DNA of 64,000 nucleotides, taken from NCBI GenBank assembly GCA_040386155.1, contig JAZKFZ010000003.1, positions 372,001 to 436,000 on the forward strand, read 5' to 3'. The DNA is from M0103 sp040386155. Lineage in GTDB: Bacteria > Bacteroidota > Bacteroidia > Flavobacteriales_D > Crocinitomicaceae. Below are positions 49,433 through 58,016 of the stretch, one piece after another (position 1 is the first letter of the stretch; each line of letters begins with the position of its first letter). The translations under genes and the position numbers were made by a program. Below the pieces are notes generated by a model. The model was given only the letters and a program-made list of their open reading frames with translations, had not been told where the DNA came from and made no database searches.

Positions 49433-50646
49433 TATTTTTTTAAGTTCAATAGGTGACCCATTTTGTCACGTTTGGTCTTCAAATATAACTCGTTATGCTC
49501 ATTTCCTTCAATTTCGATCGCTACATTTTCAACAATTTCAATTCCATAACCAGTTAAACCAGTTCGTTTTGTTGGATTGTTAGTCATCAAGCGCATGCGA
49601 GTAATGCCCAAGTCGCGGATAATTTGTGCACCAATGCCGTAATCTCTTTCGTCGCCTTTAAATCCAAGTTTAATGTTGGCTTCCAAGGTGTCGTAGCCTT
49701 GTTCTTGCAATTTATAGGCATGTAATTTATTAATTAAGCCAATGCCGCGACCTTCCTGATTCAAATAAATAATGGCGCCTTTTCCCTCTTTTTCGATCAT
49801 TTCCATCGCTTTGTGCAATTGAGGACCGCAATCGCAACGGCATGAACCAAAAATATCGCCCGTCATACAAGAAGAATGCACACGTACCAAAATAGCTTCG
49901 TTGGGTTCCCACGTTCCTTTTTTGATCACTAAATGATCCATTCCAGTATTTGTTGCTTGGTAGGCATGTAATTCGAAATCGCCCCAAACGGTTGGCATTT
50001 CAACGTGAACCATTTTTTGAATCAAGGATTCATTTTTGATTCTGTATTTGATTAAATCTTCGATGGATACAATCTTCAGGTCGAATTTTTTTGCAATTTC
50101 CATTAACTGTGGCAAACGTGCCATGGAACCATCTTCGTTTAATATTTCAACAATTAATCCCGCTGGCTCAAGACCTGCAAGACGTGCAAAATCAACTGCT
50201 GCTTCTGTATGTCCCGCTCTTCTTAAAACGCCACCTTTTTTAGCGCGAAGAGGGAAGATATGTCCTGGTTTTCCTAATTCTTCAGGACGAATATTAGGAT
50301 CAATGAGTGCTTGAACTGTTTTAGATCGGTCGCTTGCAGAAATTCCAGTTGTACAGCCGTGTCCATTCAAATCCACTGAAACAGTAAATGCCGTTTCATA
50401 GGCTGCCGAGTTATTTCTTACCATTAGGTCTAGGCCTAATTTGTCGCATCGTTCTTCTTCTAGTGGTGCGCAAATCAATCCTCTTCCGTGGGTGGCCATG
50501 AAATTGATCATTTCGGGAGTAACATTTTCTGCTGCGGTTAAAAAATCGCCTTCATTTTCACGATTTTCGTCGTCCACAACAATAATTACCTTGCCTTGTT
50601 TGATTTCCGCAATTGCTTCTTCGATTGTATTTAATTTGAGATCCAT
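49432..50646 (-). CDS. ribBA: Bifunctional DHBP synthase / GTP cyclohydrolase II
   Basis: Provides both precursors of riboflavin. Residues 1-205 are 3,4-dihydroxy-2-butanone-4-phosphate synthase (DDENRENEGDF at 25-35, ATHGRGLICAPL, KKGGVLRRAGHTEAAVD). Residues about 210-404 are GTP cyclohydrolase II with the zinc cysteines Cys260, Cys271 and Cys273, and the NPTKRTGLTGYGIEIVE end motif. No FMN riboswitch is seen upstream; instead there is a TAATTTTG box 19 bases before the ATG. It is followed by the LolD-type gene, overlapping one base. Confidence 0.95.
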   Translation of the reverse strand: MDLKLNTIEEAIAEIKQGKVIIVVDDENRENEGDFLTAAENVTPEMINFMATHGRGLICAPLEEERCDKLGLDLMVRNNSAAYETAFTVSVDLNGHGCTTGISASDRSKTVQALIDPNIRPEELGKPGHIFPLRAKKGGVLRRAGHTEAAVDFARLAGLEPAGLIVEILNEDGSMARLPQLMEIAKKFDLKIVSIEDLIKYRIKNESLIQKMVHVEMPTVWGDFELHAYQATNTGMDHLVIKKGTWEPNEAILVRVHSSCMTGDIFGSCRCDCGPQLHKAMEMIEKEGKGAIIYLNQEGRGIGLINKLHAYKLQEQGYDTLEANIKLGFKGDERDYGIGAQIIRDLGITRMRLMTNNPTKRTGLTGYGIEIVENVAIEIEGNEHNELYLKTKRDKMGHLLNLKK

Positions 50647-50664
50647 TGAGTGCTAGTTTGAGCA

Positions 50665-50672
50665 CAAAATTA
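50665..50672 (-). promoter_or_regulatory. -7 box of ribBA
   Basis: Reads TAATTTTG on the minus strand, a full match, 18 bases before the ribBA ATG. -33 not evident. Confidence 0.5.
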
Positions 50673-50719
50673 CGAATAAGAATAATATTGAAGATGATAT
50701 TTCTTCTCCGTTTCTACGA

Positions 50720-51865
50720 TTAAGCAACAAGTTTTGCGATGGTACCATTATTGTCTGAAGCGATGGTGATGGTGCCGTCGATTTGTTCTGTTAAACTGTA
50801 GACGAGATCAATGCCGGTTCCATTGGTGATTGTTTTTGCATCAAATCCTGCTCCATTGTCGGAAATTTGAATTTCGAACTTCCCATTTGCAAATTTTTCA
50901 AAGTGAACATTGAGCACATTATCTCGATTTTCAGCGAAGGCATATTTGAAAGCATTGGTAATTAATTCATTGCAAATAAGTCCGATTGAAATGGCTTTAT
51001 TCACATCAATTAACAAATCACCAATGGGGTAGAAGTTGACTTTTACGTGATAGTTGTGCGGATAAGAATCTTTTAAGTTGTTGACAATGACCTTAAGGAA
51101 ATCGTTCAAATTCACTTCTTCGTAGTTCTGCTCTTGGTACATCAGCTCTTGTAAAGAAGCGAGCGAGTAGGTTTTACTCAACACATTCCGAAATAAATCA
51201 CGGTGAAACTCATCTTTGGATTGATTTAATTCACTGCGAATAAATGCGGTGATAATCGATAAATTGTTTTTTACACGATGGTTTATTTCTTTGATCAAGA
51301 GCGTTTTTTCATTCAGTAAGTGTTCCAACTGATCTTTAAAACTATTTTTTTCTTTGATTTCGATGGCAAGCGTCAACAATTGGGCAAGAGCCATGGCGAA
51401 ATGCTGCTCATCAGAATTCCAAATTCGGATAGAGTCTTGCTGCTCGAAACAAATAATTCCAGTGAAATGTCCAGCAGATTGAATTGGAACCTCCATCATC
51501 GACATCACATTGTGTACTTTTAAATAGGGTTCCAATAATTCTTTATTGAATGGTTCTCGCTGCGCATCAGTAGAAATAATAATGTCATTTTTTGTGATGT
51601 AGTGGAAATAGTTGGGAAACGAAGTTCTCAATAAATCGGCTTCAATGTAGAAGTCATTTACGGTGCGATCGTAGGCAAGGAGACAGTTTAATTTTTGTCC
51701 ATCATAATCCATCAACCAAGCATTCACACGATTGATGTTTAAGATATGTGCGGCTTGAATAAGAATTTCTTTGGCTAACTCATCGGTATTGCCTTCAGAA
51801 ATGTATGATTTCTTAGAAATTGTTTCAATAACTTCTAAGTAAACCGAGGAGCGTGCAGTAGTCAT
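50720..51865 (-). CDS. GAF domain sensor histidine kinase (HisKA_2 type)
   Basis: A 381-residue cytoplasmic sensor kinase. Residues about 10-170 form a GAF domain (ILNINRVNAWLMDYDGQKLN, MMEVPIQSAGHFTGIICFEQ). The dimerisation and phosphoacceptor segment follows with His196 in IKEINHRVKNNLS, characteristic of the HisKA_2/HWE-related class. The ATPase has the N box IGLICNELITNAFKYAF, G1 ISDNGAGFD and G2 GTGIDLV. No response regulator gene is adjacent, so its partner is unknown. Confidence 0.9.
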   Translation of the reverse strand: MTTARSSVYLEVIETISKKSYISEGNTDELAKEILIQAAHILNINRVNAWLMDYDGQKLNCLLAYDRTVNDFYIEADLLRTSFPNYFHYITKNDIIISTDAQREPFNKELLEPYLKVHNVMSMMEVPIQSAGHFTGIICFEQQDSIRIWNSDEQHFAMALAQLLTLAIEIKEKNSFKDQLEHLLNEKTLLIKEINHRVKNNLSIITAFIRSELNQSKDEFHRDLFRNVLSKTYSLASLQELMYQEQNYEEVNLNDFLKVIVNNLKDSYPHNYHVKVNFYPIGDLLIDVNKAISIGLICNELITNAFKYAFAENRDNVLNVHFEKFANGKFEIQISDNGAGFDAKTITNGTGIDLVYSLTEQIDGTITIASDNNGTIAKLVA

Positions 51866-51923
51866 TCTCAGTGATTTGAAAGTAAATGTAATTCAATTTT
51901 GATAAAAAAAAGAACTTATTGGA

Positions 51924-53102
51924 TTAATTTTTCCAATTATCTACTAAACTTTTTAAAGAACGTTTCCAAGTGTAGGTCGCATCGACAAAAATCTTAGCAT
52001 TGTGACCAATTTTTTGTGCTTTTTCAGGATGTTGAAGTAAATCTGCAACGTGTTTAGCGAACTGTTGAGCATCATCGGCAAGCAACACTGTTTCATTGTT
52101 TACAGCATTGATAGCATTATTAGCCAAGGTTGTTGTTATGCAAGGCATTTGCAAGCACATCGCTTCGAGAAGTTTGTTTTGCATGCCAACATTGATCATC
52201 ATGGGAGCAATAAATATTTTAGCGCTACAATAGGCTTTTCGAGTATCGTCGACCCAGCCGATTAGGTCAATTTGTGGATTTTTATCGGCAATTTTTCGAA
52301 CAGCGTGCGACTCCTCCGCGCCTGCAATTAGGCACGTTACGTTCGGAAGCAGTTGCAACACTTTTTCAATCATCTGCACTGCTTCGATGTTGGGTACGTA
52401 ACTGAGATTACCCACAAATACTAAATCGTGCGTTTTTGGAAGGTCAAGTGCACTAAATTTTTGTGTGTCGATTCCGTTGGGAACAATCAGAATTTCATTG
52501 CGCTCAGGATGAAAAACATATTCTCGATCTTGCTTGCTTATAATTGTTTTGAACTCAAAATAAGAGAAGATAGAGCGTTCGTATTTTTTCAATCGGTTCC
52601 ATTCCGAGCGCACCAATATTTTTTTAAGTCCTTTTTCTTTTTCAAGACGGCGCTCCATTCCTTTGGAAAGGGCATCCATGTAATCCAGTGTTTTCGGACA
52701 ATAGTGGTAGTCTTTTACCAATTCTGTGGTTCTAATTTGCTGACAAAATATATGATCTACTTGTTTTTCAGTAAGGAGTTGTAAGATTTTTCTTTTTGAT
52801 AGAGGATTGAAAAAATAGCCCACTTGAAAAGGTTGGCCATTCAGTACTGAACGAAACAAACCGTACGCTACCCAAAAGATATTTTGCGGATAGATCTGAA
52901 TTTCACAACAAAATTCATCTAACATTTTTTTACTTTCCTCCGTGACATTTTCCCTAGAAATCGCTAAAAGAAAAATGTTGTAGCTTTCTGCAAGTTCCTT
53001 GATTTGATAGTACGCACGCAATTTATCCCCTTTTTCGAGTGGAAAAGGAAAGCGCGATAACACTATCGCCAATTTGGGTTTAGACGGATCGAAGGAACGC
53101 AT
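51924..53102 (-). CDS. Glycosyltransferase, GT4-like (GT-B fold)
   Basis: A 392-residue cytoplasmic glycosyltransferase. The N-terminal donor-type segment VLSRFPFPLEKGDKLRAYY and the C-terminal VPNGIDTQKF, LVFVGNLSYVPNIEAVQ, LIGWVDD and the APMMINVGMQNKLLEAMCLQMPCI stretch correspond to the sugar-nucleotide-binding half of GT4 enzymes, of the 'sugar transferase, PEP-CTERM-associated' subtype by wording. The product is unknown. It starts 23 bases before the second glycosyltransferase gene ends. Confidence 0.83.
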   Translation of the reverse strand: MRSFDPSKPKLAIVLSRFPFPLEKGDKLRAYYQIKELAESYNIFLLAISRENVTEESKKMLDEFCCEIQIYPQNIFWVAYGLFRSVLNGQPFQVGYFFNPLSKRKILQLLTEKQVDHIFCQQIRTTELVKDYHYCPKTLDYMDALSKGMERRLEKEKGLKKILVRSEWNRLKKYERSIFSYFEFKTIISKQDREYVFHPERNEILIVPNGIDTQKFSALDLPKTHDLVFVGNLSYVPNIEAVQMIEKVLQLLPNVTCLIAGAEESHAVRKIADKNPQIDLIGWVDDTRKAYCSAKIFIAPMMINVGMQNKLLEAMCLQMPCITTTLANNAINAVNNETVLLADDAQQFAKHVADLLQHPEKAQKIGHNAKIFVDATYTWKRSLKSLVDNWKN

Positions 53103-54267
53103 CGAGCTTCAAAGATACGGACTCTTTGGAATAATGTTGCTGAATAAATTGCTGCGCAGCTTCACCCATTTCTTGACGGAGCAATGCATTTGACTGTAAT
53201 TCAATCGCTTTGGCAATAAATTCTTCGTCGTTTTTCGCGATAAATGTCCCTGAATTTTCAAGCAATCCTTCGGCCCCTTGGGGAGTTGTCACCACAGGAA
53301 TTCCGAAACTTAAAGCCTCAGCTATTTTGATGCGAATTCCAGAACCTGATTGCGTGGGCGACAGTAAAACTCCCACAGAAGCATAGAATGTTGGGAGCTC
53401 ATCTAAAAATCCAAGTGCTGAAACGTTGGTAAGTCCAGCGTAATCTTGTACATTCATTTTAGAACCTGCCAACACCAATTTGGCACTCGCTTTTTGCGCG
53501 CGTACTTGTGGAAAGATTCGATGAACTAAAATATCCACTGTTTCAATATTGGGTTGCCAATCCATGCTTCCTAAGTGGTAGAAATCATTGGGGCTATAAT
53601 CTGATTTTCGCTCTTGCGTTGGCAAGGTGAATGGAATGACGGTCATTTTTTTTTGCAACTGCAATTGCTCGAAAAGCGCTAGGTCATTTTGGGTGATGCA
53701 CGCTATTCCGTCTACTTTTTGTAATAGTTGAACTTCTTCTTTTTTCAAACTTTTGGCAGCTTTTGTCAAGTACCATCTTTTAAGCGCGCTCGACGTGTTT
53801 TCAGCAATCGTTGTCCAAATTTGATGTTCTACATTGTGTGCTCGGACAATTATTTTAGCTTTTGTTTTGTTTCGCAAGAACTCAACGTAAGTCGCCAAGA
53901 ACAAGCTTTCTAGGATCACAACATCATATTCCTGTTCCGTCATTAAATTGCTCAAGGTTTCCATGACCTCTTCTTGATAGAAGCGAGAAAGATGATAAGA
54001 TTTTCCAGTCACAAGATGACCGAGCGCACCAACAGTGTTTACTTTCGTTGAAATGAATTGATGGTCAACTTTTACTGATGGTGGGTATTGATTTGCAACG
54101 AAGGGATGTTTTTCTGTCGAAATCGCAAAATGATCGATTGAATAGTTGTTGTGTTGCAGGAGCTCTAAAAACTGCGCCATTGCTTTACAGCCGCCGTCAA
54201 TAATTGGAAAAATTGGCTTGTGCGTCAAATAAAGAATATGGAGTGACTTATTTTGCAAGTGGAACAC
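53080..54267 (-). CDS. Glycosyltransferase family 4-like protein
   Basis: A 395-residue GT-B glycosyltransferase with ILYLTHKPIFPIIDGGCKAM at the start, YHLGSMDWQPNIETVDILV, and the acceptor-side LLSPTQSGSGIRIKIAEALS followed by GIPVVTTPQGAEGL, including the EX7E-type pair. The start appears to be GTG at 54265-54267, overlapping the LptF/G gene by 20 bases; no ATG precedes the conserved N-terminus. It pairs with the next glycosyltransferase, which it resembles distantly, perhaps both acting on the same cell-surface glycan. Confidence 0.83.
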   Translation of the reverse strand: MFHLQNKSLHILYLTHKPIFPIIDGGCKAMAQFLELLQHNNYSIDHFAISTEKHPFVANQYPPSVKVDHQFISTKVNTVGALGHLVTGKSYHLSRFYQEEVMETLSNLMTEQEYDVVILESLFLATYVEFLRNKTKAKIIVRAHNVEHQIWTTIAENTSSALKRWYLTKAAKSLKKEEVQLLQKVDGIACITQNDLALFEQLQLQKKMTVIPFTLPTQERKSDYSPNDFYHLGSMDWQPNIETVDILVHRIFPQVRAQKASAKLVLAGSKMNVQDYAGLTNVSALGFLDELPTFYASVGVLLSPTQSGSGIRIKIAEALSFGIPVVTTPQGAEGLLENSGTFIAKNDEEFIAKAIELQSNALLRQEMGEAAQQFIQQHYSKESVSLKLDAFLRSV

Positions 54268-55723
54268 GTTTTTTTCGCTTGAATAATTTTAGCCAACTAT
54301 CTTTATCGAATACTTTTGAATCATTTGCTGCGGCTCGCATCAAGATAATTGCAATCGGCGTTAATACCATGGATGGATACCACATCGACCAAAAAGGAGA
54401 AACTACGCCAGCTTCAGCCAAATTATCGCCAATGCTGATCATCACAAAGTAGATCATAAATAGCAAGGCGGCAATTACTACTGGCGCTCCAAATCCACCC
54501 TTTCGAACGATGGCGCCTAATGGTGCTCCCACGAAGAAAAGAACGATAATGGCATAGGTGAGGGCAAATTTTCGATGAAACTCAACCCAATAGCCATTTA
54601 AATCACGCTGTGTTCCTTTCAAATATTCAATTTGTCCAGCTAAATTTTGATTTTTCCGTCGAATTTTGGTTTGCGCCAATTCAATGGCTTTCAACTTATC
54701 GATCTTTGATAGTTTGGCATATTCAATGCTTTTTGGTAAAAAGATATTGTCTTTTTCGATGTAGTCTGTTTTTCCAAGCGGGAATTTGATCTTTTTTGGG
54801 ATGTTGAAAAAAGAATGATCGCTTTTCATGCTTTTCAAGAAATTGTATTGAATTTTCTTCGTGCTTTTACGAATAGAATCCACCGCATGAGAAATTTGAA
54901 AAACGTTCAGCATTTCATGCTTGTCCTGAAACATATCTTGCTCAGAGCGCGAAAAGGAAAATCCAGACAAGTCAATTTTATACGTTGCTTTCTCAAAAGA
55001 CGATTGTCGCGCTGGACGATTACTGTTTTTTGTTGTGTGTAATTCGCCATTCGGCAAAAAAGAAGGAGCTTGAGGAGCAAGTTCTTCGTAGACGTTGCCC
55101 ACATTCAATTCAAAGAAGAGGTATTTTCCATTTTCTGATTTAAAAATGCGTCCTGATTTCGCTCGAATGGTTTTTATGGTAGTAGGAGAGGTATGGTCGT
55201 GAATAATAATTCCCTTAAATCCTTCTTGCGTTCCTTCATCAACTTTAATTGCGTAGCCATCGAGTTCTTTGCTGTAAACGCCTGGTGTTAGAATGGAAGT
55301 GATTTTGGTATTTTGAATATCATAAATTAATGAATGCCATTTGAGGTTAGCTACTGGAATGACATAATTGGCGAAGTAAAAGGTGAACAGCGCTATTGTA
55401 AATACCACGTAGGTGAGAGGTCGCATGATACGATACAGCGATAAACCACTTGCTTTTAATGCCGTTAATTCATTGTTCTCCGCTAAATTCCCCATTGTCA
55501 TAATACTCGAAAGCAAAATTGCTAGCGGAAGCGCTAAAGGAATCAAACTTGCAGAAATATAGATCAGGAGTTCCAGAATTACCCATGTCGACAAGCCTTT
55601 ACCCATTAAATCATCAAGGTACTTCCAGAAAAATTGCATGATGAGCATGAACATAGAAATGGCCAGCGTCACAAAAAATGGACCCGCAAAAGATCGAATA
55701 CTAAAAACTGTGAGTCGTTTCAA
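54248..55723 (-). CDS. LptF/LptG family permease (YjgP/YjgQ)
   Basis: A 491-residue inner-membrane permease of the lipopolysaccharide export system. Three N-terminal helices (FVTLAISMFMLIMQFFWKYL, LELLIYISASLIPLALPLAI), a periplasmic region from about 125 to 385 with a beta-jellyroll part, and three C-terminal helices match LptF/LptG. The start codon is TTG at 55721-55723: an in-frame stop lies 3 codons upstream and no ATG fits. The two glycosyltransferase genes that follow suggest a link to LPS or surface glycan. Confidence 0.87.
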   Translation of the reverse strand: MKRLTVFSIRSFAGPFFVTLAISMFMLIMQFFWKYLDDLMGKGLSTWVILELLIYISASLIPLALPLAILLSSIMTMGNLAENNELTALKASGLSLYRIMRPLTYVVFTIALFTFYFANYVIPVANLKWHSLIYDIQNTKITSILTPGVYSKELDGYAIKVDEGTQEGFKGIIIHDHTSPTTIKTIRAKSGRIFKSENGKYLFFELNVGNVYEELAPQAPSFLPNGELHTTKNSNRPARQSSFEKATYKIDLSGFSFSRSEQDMFQDKHEMLNVFQISHAVDSIRKSTKKIQYNFLKSMKSDHSFFNIPKKIKFPLGKTDYIEKDNIFLPKSIEYAKLSKIDKLKAIELAQTKIRRKNQNLAGQIEYLKGTQRDLNGYWVEFHRKFALTYAIIVLFFVGAPLGAIVRKGGFGAPVVIAALLFMIYFVMISIGDNLAEAGVVSPFWSMWYPSMVLTPIAIILMRAAANDSKVFDKDSWLKLFKRKKRVPLAK

Positions 55724-55744
55724 AGCAATTTAAGAAATCAGATG

Positions 55745-55752
55745 CAAAATTA
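55745..55752 (-). promoter_or_regulatory. -7 box of the LptF/G gene
   Basis: Reads TAATTTTG on the minus strand, 21 bases before the TTG start codon. A TTG at 55776-55778 is 23 bases upstream, slightly too far. Confidence 0.45.
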
Positions 55753-55808
55753 AGCTGAATCCCGAAAATAGAACGCAACTACTTTGTAAATATTGAAGAA
55801 ATCAACAA

Positions 55809-56198
55809 TTAAGCGCCAATAACACCACGAAGCGTATGCACTGAGCTTTCCCAAAGTCGAGAAGTTTCTTCTTCTTCACCTATTTCTGCGAAATCAGTGA
55901 TGGCTAAGACCACCATTTTGGTCATGTCATCTACTGCAATTTTCATTTCGAAGTAATAATCGTTACCATCTTCTTCGTCGGCAAGCCATTGAAAGCGCAT
56001 TTTCGAACCAACTCTCTTCGTAAGAATTCTTGCTTTTTCTTCCGAATTATCCCATTCGAAGCCGTAAACATCATCACGAACTGAAACATCATCAGCAAAC
56101 CATTCGCTTAATCCACTTGGCGTACTGATCATATTTTCTAACACTTTTGGAGATGTTTTTAGCAAGTATTCCAGTTCAATTTTTACTTTTTCAATCAT
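55809..56198 (-). CDS. START-like domain protein
   Basis: A 129-residue protein from the ATG at 56196-56198. MIEKVKIELEYLLKTSPKVL followed by STPSGLSEWFADDV and the ENSEEKARIL-type strands match the small START/AHSA1-like (Bet v1 fold) proteins of Bacteroidota, which have a hydrophobic cavity and no known ligand. The open frame runs 22 codons further upstream, but that part overlaps the divergent gene and lacks conservation features. Cytoplasmic. Confidence 0.8.
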   Translation of the reverse strand: MIEKVKIELEYLLKTSPKVLENMISTPSGLSEWFADDVSVRDDVYGFEWDNSEEKARILTKRVGSKMRFQWLADEEDGNDYYFEMKIAVDDMTKMVVLAITDFAEIGEEEETSRLWESSVHTLRGVIGA

Positions 56199-56257
56199 GG
56201 GTGAATCAATTATGTTAACTTCGCAGTAATTTTCGCAATATACATATTTATTCAGAA

Positions 56258-57007
56258 ATGGCATTAATTCATTCTTTTGAAAAAAACGGAAACTTTCTCT
56301 TCAAGTACAGAGGGCAGATTCCAGTTATCTTATTTTTAGCTTCAATTCCAGTAGTTTATTATACTGATTATGAATGTATTCAAAAAAACGATACTTACTT
56401 TTACCTTGGATTAATTGCCAGTGCTTTAGTTTCCTTGTTGGGACAAATTATTCGTTCTGTAGCCATTGGAACGAGCAGTAAACACACAAGTGGAAGAAAT
56501 ACGAAGGAACAAGTTGCGGATGCATTGAACACAAAAGGTATATATTCGACGGTTCGTCACCCCCTATATTTAGGAAATTACTTTATGTGGATAGGTATTG
56601 TGATGTTTACATTTAACATCTGGTTTTTCATCGTTGTGAGCCTTTTATTTTGGATCTACTACGAACGTATCATGTTTGCGGAGGAACGTTTTCTAGAGCG
56701 AAAATTTGGTAATGACTATTTGAATTGGTCATTGAAAGTGCCACCGTTCTTTCCAAGTTTTAAAAACTACGAGAAAACGAACATTCCTTTTTCCATGAAA
56801 ACGATTCTACGCAGAGAATACTCAGGAATTACAGCAACAATCATTGGATTTGTCTTTGTCGACATCTTGAGAAATTGGTTTACAACGGAAGAATTTTTAG
56901 TATCGAATTGTCAATACATTATTTTGGCAGTAGGCTTGGGAATCACAATTGTTCTTCGATCATTGAAGCACTATACGAAAGTATTGCACGAAGACGATCG
57001 TTCGTAA
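56258..57007 (+). CDS. Isoprenylcysteine carboxyl methyltransferase-like membrane protein
   Basis: A 249-residue membrane protein with about six helices. The ICMT/phospholipid methyltransferase signature is clear: GIYSTVRHPLYLGNYFMWIG near 89-108, and YERIMFAEERFLERKFGNDY with the paired Glu near 145-165, which bind S-adenosylmethionine and the carboxylate. The bacterial substrate is unknown (isoprenoid, phospholipid or small thiol compounds are possible). It diverges from the START-like gene and ends in a strong bidirectional terminator. Confidence 0.83.
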   Translation: MALIHSFEKNGNFLFKYRGQIPVILFLASIPVVYYTDYECIQKNDTYFYLGLIASALVSLLGQIIRSVAIGTSSKHTSGRNTKEQVADALNTKGIYSTVRHPLYLGNYFMWIGIVMFTFNIWFFIVVSLLFWIYYERIMFAEERFLERKFGNDYLNWSLKVPPFFPSFKNYEKTNIPFSMKTILRREYSGITATIIGFVFVDILRNWFTTEEFLVSNCQYIILAVGLGITIVLRSLKHYTKVLHEDDRS

Positions 57008-57030
57008 AAATTTCAAATTTTGGTTTTTAT

Positions 57031-57073
57031 AAAAAAAATGCAGGGGCGAAAGATTTTTCGCCCCTGCATTTTT
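57031..57073. terminator. Bidirectional terminator
   Basis: An 18-bp perfect stem (57034-57051 with 57056-57073) with a 4-base loop, A-rich on the left and T-rich on the right, so it can terminate both the ICMT-like gene (+) and the SlyD-type gene (-). Confidence 0.95.
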
Positions 57074-57103
57074 ATATTTATTCAAATTGTAATTTTCAAT
57101 TTA

Positions 57104-57610
57104 TTAATGATGATGACCACCTGGACCATGTGCATGTCCGTGCGCTAGCTCATCTTCAGTTGCTTCTCTAATCTCTAAAATTTCACCGATAAAATGTAAA
57201 TCGATTCCAGAAAGTGGGTGATTGAAATCCATTTTGATGAACTCATCATTTACATCTCTAATCGTTCCCATCATTCTATTTCCTTCGCTGTCTGACATTG
57301 GAATAGAAGCATCTACTTTGAAATATTCTGTATCGAATTTACCTTCTTCGTCGTGAAATACGCTCACTGGAATCATCGCGATGTTGTCTTCGCTCGCTAC
57401 ACCATAAGCTCTGTCTGCAACGATTGAAAACTCAAATTTGTCGCCTGCTTTTTTGCCAGCAATATTCATTTCGAAATCGGGGATTAATCCACCAACTCCA
57501 TAAAGAAAAACCATCGGGTTCTCATTGCTTGTCTCTTCAATTTTTTCACCTGTTGTGTGATTGGATAGCTTGTAATTCAACGAAACCACCATTGATTCTT
57601 TAACTGTCAT
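57104..57610 (-). CDS. slyD: SlyD-type FKBP peptidyl-prolyl isomerase
   Basis: A 168-residue cytoplasmic chaperone and prolyl isomerase. FKBP half: VVSLNYKLSNHTTGEKIEET, then MVFLYGVGGLIPDFEMNIAG and KAGDKFEFSIVADRAYG. An IF (insert-in-flap) segment follows and the protein ends in a His-rich metal-binding tail (AHGHAHGPGGHHH), typical of SlyD, which hands nickel to partners. The ATG at 57608-57610 is used; the upstream frame start at 57631 lies within the promoter's -7 box. Confidence 0.9.
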   Translation of the reverse strand: MTVKESMVVSLNYKLSNHTTGEKIEETSNENPMVFLYGVGGLIPDFEMNIAGKKAGDKFEFSIVADRAYGVASEDNIAMIPVSVFHDEEGKFDTEYFKVDASIPMSDSEGNRMMGTIRDVNDEFIKMDFNHPLSGIDLHFIGEILEIREATEDELAHGHAHGPGGHHH

Positions 57611-57628
57611 TGCTTTTGATTTTTTTTG

Positions 57629-57658
57629 CAAAGATAAAGATTAAATGCTTCTATGCAA
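57629..57658 (-). promoter_or_regulatory. Complete promoter of the SlyD-type gene
   Basis: Minus strand: TTG (57656-57658), 19-base spacer, TATCTTTG (57629-57636). Leader of about 12 bases. It fixes the start codon at 57610. Confidence 0.72.
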
Positions 57659-57804
57659 TTGAAGTGGGTTTGTAAGATAAATACAATAGGCTAGCAACTA
57701 TGCGGTTTTTAGAATTATTTACCGATCACAGGTGTTTTTTTTTACTCCTCAAAATACTAATTTGGTAATAAGTGCGTTATGAATTAAAACAAGTAAACAA
57801 GCCT

Positions 57805-57963
57805 ATGAATAAAAATTACACTGACGAAATTCCTATGAACGCCTTTTCGAATACTAAGAAGCAATCTCCTCAAATTAAAACCATTGAAGCGATTCTCAAT
57901 TACAGTAGAGCATTGGAAGTTGGCAAGTTCAATAAAGGAAAAGTATTAATTCATTTGAATTAA
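57805..57963 (+). CDS. Small hypothetical protein, 52 residues
   Basis: Starts MNKNYTDEIPMNAFSNTKKQ and ends IEAILNYSRALEVGKFNKGK-VLIHLN. The segment AILNYSRALEV resembles small flavobacterial proteins of about 50-60 residues that share an 'LNYSK/RAL' helix, of unknown function. An upstream GTG would add 11 residues. It is followed 4 bases after the stop by a strong bidirectional terminator, which supports a real transcript. No good -7 box: CTAATTTG near 57758 is one base off. Confidence 0.55.
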   Translation: MNKNYTDEIPMNAFSNTKKQSPQIKTIEAILNYSRALEVGKFNKGKVLIHLN

Positions 57964-57967
57964 AAAC

Positions 57968-57999
57968 AAAAAAGGACGATTGAAAAATCGTCCTTTTTT
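57968..57999. terminator. Bidirectional terminator
   Basis: A 14-bp perfect stem (57968-57981 with 57986-57999) and a 4-base loop, A-rich on the left and T-rich on the right. It can end both the small gene (+) and the M13 peptidase gene (-). Confidence 0.95.
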
Positions 58000-58016
58000 A
58001 TTGTGCTTATTTTTTA

